From Pseudomonas asplenii (GTDB taxonomy: Bacteria > Pseudomonadota > Gammaproteobacteria > Pseudomonadales > Pseudomonadaceae), in the NCBI RefSeq assembly GCF_001293465.1, contig NZ_JSYZ01000001.1:357472-421471 (forward strand): DNA of 64,000 nt. Direction: 5' to 3'. The translations under genes and the position numbers were made by a program. This document shows positions 63,033 to 64,000 of the stretch, in pieces; the first letter of the stretch is position 1, and each line of letters starts with the position of its first letter. Below the pieces are notes generated by a model. It did no database searches, was not told where the DNA came from, and worked only from the letters and a program-made list of their open reading frames with translations.

Positions 63033-63896
63033 ATGAGCGCCCGCCAACTGACCCTGCCCTCGCCGGCCAAGCTGAACCTGATGCTGCACATCATCGGCCG
63101 CCGGGCCGATGGTTATCACGAGCTGCAGACGCTGTTCCAGTTCCTCGACCACGGTGACGAGCTGCGCTTTGCCCTGCGTGACGACGGGGTGATCCACCTG
63201 CGCACCGAGTTCGACGGCGTGCCCCACGACAGTAACCTGATCGTGCGCGCGGCGAAAAAACTCCAGGAACAATCCGGATCGACGCTCGGCGCGGACATCT
63301 GGATCGACAAGATCCTGCCCATGGGTGGCGGCATCGGCGGCGGCAGCTCGAATGCCGCGACCACCCTGCTCGGCCTGAACCATCTGTGGCAACTGAACTG
63401 GGATGAGGACCGCCTGGCGGCCCTGGGCCTGAGCCTGGGTGCCGACGTGCCGGTTTTCGTCCGCGGCCATGCGGCTTTCGCCGAAGGTGTCGGGGAAAAG
63501 CTCACCCCGGTGGACCCCGAGGAACCGTGGTATGTCGTGCTTGTCCCGCAAGTCTCTGTAAGTACAGCAGAAATTTTTTCGGATCCGCTGTTGACACGTG
63601 ACTCCGCGCCCATTAAAGTGCGCCCCGTTCCCGAGGGAAACAGTCGAAATGACTGCTTGCCGGTTGTTTCAAGGCGTTATCCGGAAGTACGTAATGCCTT
63701 GAGTTCGCTGGGTAAATTTACCGAAGCGAAACTGACCGGAACTGGAAGTTGTGTGTTTGGGGCCTTCCCAAACAAAGCTGAAGCTGATAAAGTCTCGGCC
63801 CTTCTTGCAGAGACCCATACAGGGTTTGTAGCCAAAGGCAGCAACATCTCGATGTTGCACCGAAAGTTGCAAAGTCTGCTCCAGGAATGCGAGTAG
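63033..63896 (+). CDS. ispE: 4-diphosphocytidyl-2-C-methyl-D-erythritol kinase
   Basis: 287 residues, GHMP kinase. [20 protein letters not shown] at the N-terminus and the ATP loop [13 protein letters not shown] (about 98-110). It phosphorylates CDP-methylerythritol in the MEP isoprenoid pathway. The last third (from about 63555) is AT-richer and uses codons rare upstream (AGG, ACA, CGA, TCA), and contains a promoter; the protein itself looks intact. Confidence 0.96.
   Translation: MSARQLTLPSPAKLNLMLHIIGRRADGYHELQTLFQFLDHGDELRFALRDDGVIHLRTEFDGVPHDSNLIVRAAKKLQEQSGSTLGADIWIDKILPMGGGIGGGSSNAATTLLGLNHLWQLNWDEDRLAALGLSLGADVPVFVRGHAAFAEGVGEKLTPVDPEEPWYVVLVPQVSVSTAEIFSDPLLTRDSAPIKVRPVPEGNSRNDCLPVVSRRYPEVRNALSSLGKFTEAKLTGTGSCVFGAFPNKAEADKVSALLAETHTGFVAKGSNISMLHRKLQSLLQECE
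63591..63619 (+). promoter_or_regulatory. Sigma-70 promoter inside ispE, for tRNA-Gln and the next gene
   Basis: Consensus TTGACA (63591-63596), 17 bases, TAAAGT (63614-63619). It points towards tRNA-Gln, 300 bases on, and whatever follows (prs in other Pseudomonas). Confidence 0.7.
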
Positions 63897-63919
63897 CAGC
63901 TACTCGTAGCAACAGATAC

Positions 63920-63994
63920 AGGGGCGTCGCCAAGCGGTAAGGCAGCAGGTTTTGATCCTGCCATGCGTTGGTTCGAATCCAGCCGCCCCTGCCA
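63920..63994 (+). tRNA. tRNA-Gln (anticodon TTG)
   Basis: 75 bases with encoded CCA end. Acceptor AGGGGCG pairs with CGCCCCT. The anticodon stem GCAGG/CCTGC encloses loop TTTTGAT with anticodon TTG at 63952-63954; GGTTCGAATCC gives the T arm. It reads CAA (and CAG by wobble). It starts 23 bases after ispE and is probably co-transcribed. Confidence 0.97.
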
Positions 63995-64000
63995 TTTTCT

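Noticed and set aside
63897..64000. Attachment site or integrated element at tRNA-Gln
   Set aside because: The tRNA is intact, but no integrase or direct repeat of its 3' end is visible before the window ends.

Overview
The window is ordinary chromosomal core of a Pseudomonas, most likely of the fluorescens lineage. Three things point there. The gene order matches what I recall of Pseudomonas: algW-hisCDG-murA-ibaG-mla, kds-lpt-rpoN-ptsN-rapZ-ptsO, fagA-fumC-orf-sodA, mreBCD-rng-yhdP-tldD, gatCAB, hemH-phr-pagL-murI-moeB-prmC-prfA-hemA-lbcA-lolB-ispE-tRNA(Gln). The DNA is high in GC. Several gaps carry the 'TGTGGGAGC...CCCGCGAAG' type of REP element. I see no transposase, prophage, CRISPR array, rRNA or plasmid function. 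There is no gene-free stretch longer than 300 bases; the longest gap, 10179-10468, holds two opposed promoters.

Layout. 1-694: an incomplete Nif3-like gene on the minus strand. 796-1953: the periplasmic protease AlgW. 2126-10178, minus strand: the Mla phospholipid-transport operon (mlaFEDCB), a terminator, then ibaG-murA-hisG-hisD-hisC. 10469-13806, plus strand: Kdo synthesis and the LPS export machine (kdsD, kdsC, lptC, lptA, lptB). 14001-17505: rpoN with hpf, ptsN, rapZ and ptsO (nitrogen PTS). 17587-20588, minus strand: the fagA-fumC-orf-sodA operon behind a Fur box, with a possible small membrane protein at its end. 20766-24248: pmbA and tldD around darP. 24269-34009, minus strand: nitrilase-like, yhdP, rng, maf and mreDCB (cell shape). 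34220-37570: gatCAB. 37711-44843: an RlpA-like lipoprotein, a CaCA-family exchanger with unusual active-site residues, a carboxymuconolactone-decarboxylase-like protein, an AEC permease, a WbuC-like cupin, hpt, upp, uraA and hemH.

The most interesting region is 44857-55127. It is a light and photodamage response cluster. Ten plus-strand genes encode a renalase-like flavoprotein, a TIGR02450-type small protein, a TudS-DUF1722 (RudS-like) tRNA-4-thiouridine desulfidase, a LitR/CarH-like MerR regulator with no recognisable B12-binding motif, DNA photolyase, an NTF2-like protein, an SDR, an FAD amine-oxidase-like protein, a DUF1365 protein and a cyclopropane-fatty-acid-synthase-like methyltransferase. 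Two perfect TGTACA-N12-TGTACA operators sit over the promoter at 47167-47240, and an imperfect one lies at 45878-45901. I infer that light relieves MerR repression. The operon would then repair UV lesions, remove a near-UV-absorbing tRNA base and remodel membrane lipids.

55139-60498, minus strand: pagL, murI, moeB, prmC, prfA and hemA. 60685-63994, plus strand: lbcA, lolB, ispE and tRNA-Gln. A strong sigma-70 promoter lies inside ispE, whose 3' part is distinctly AT-rich.
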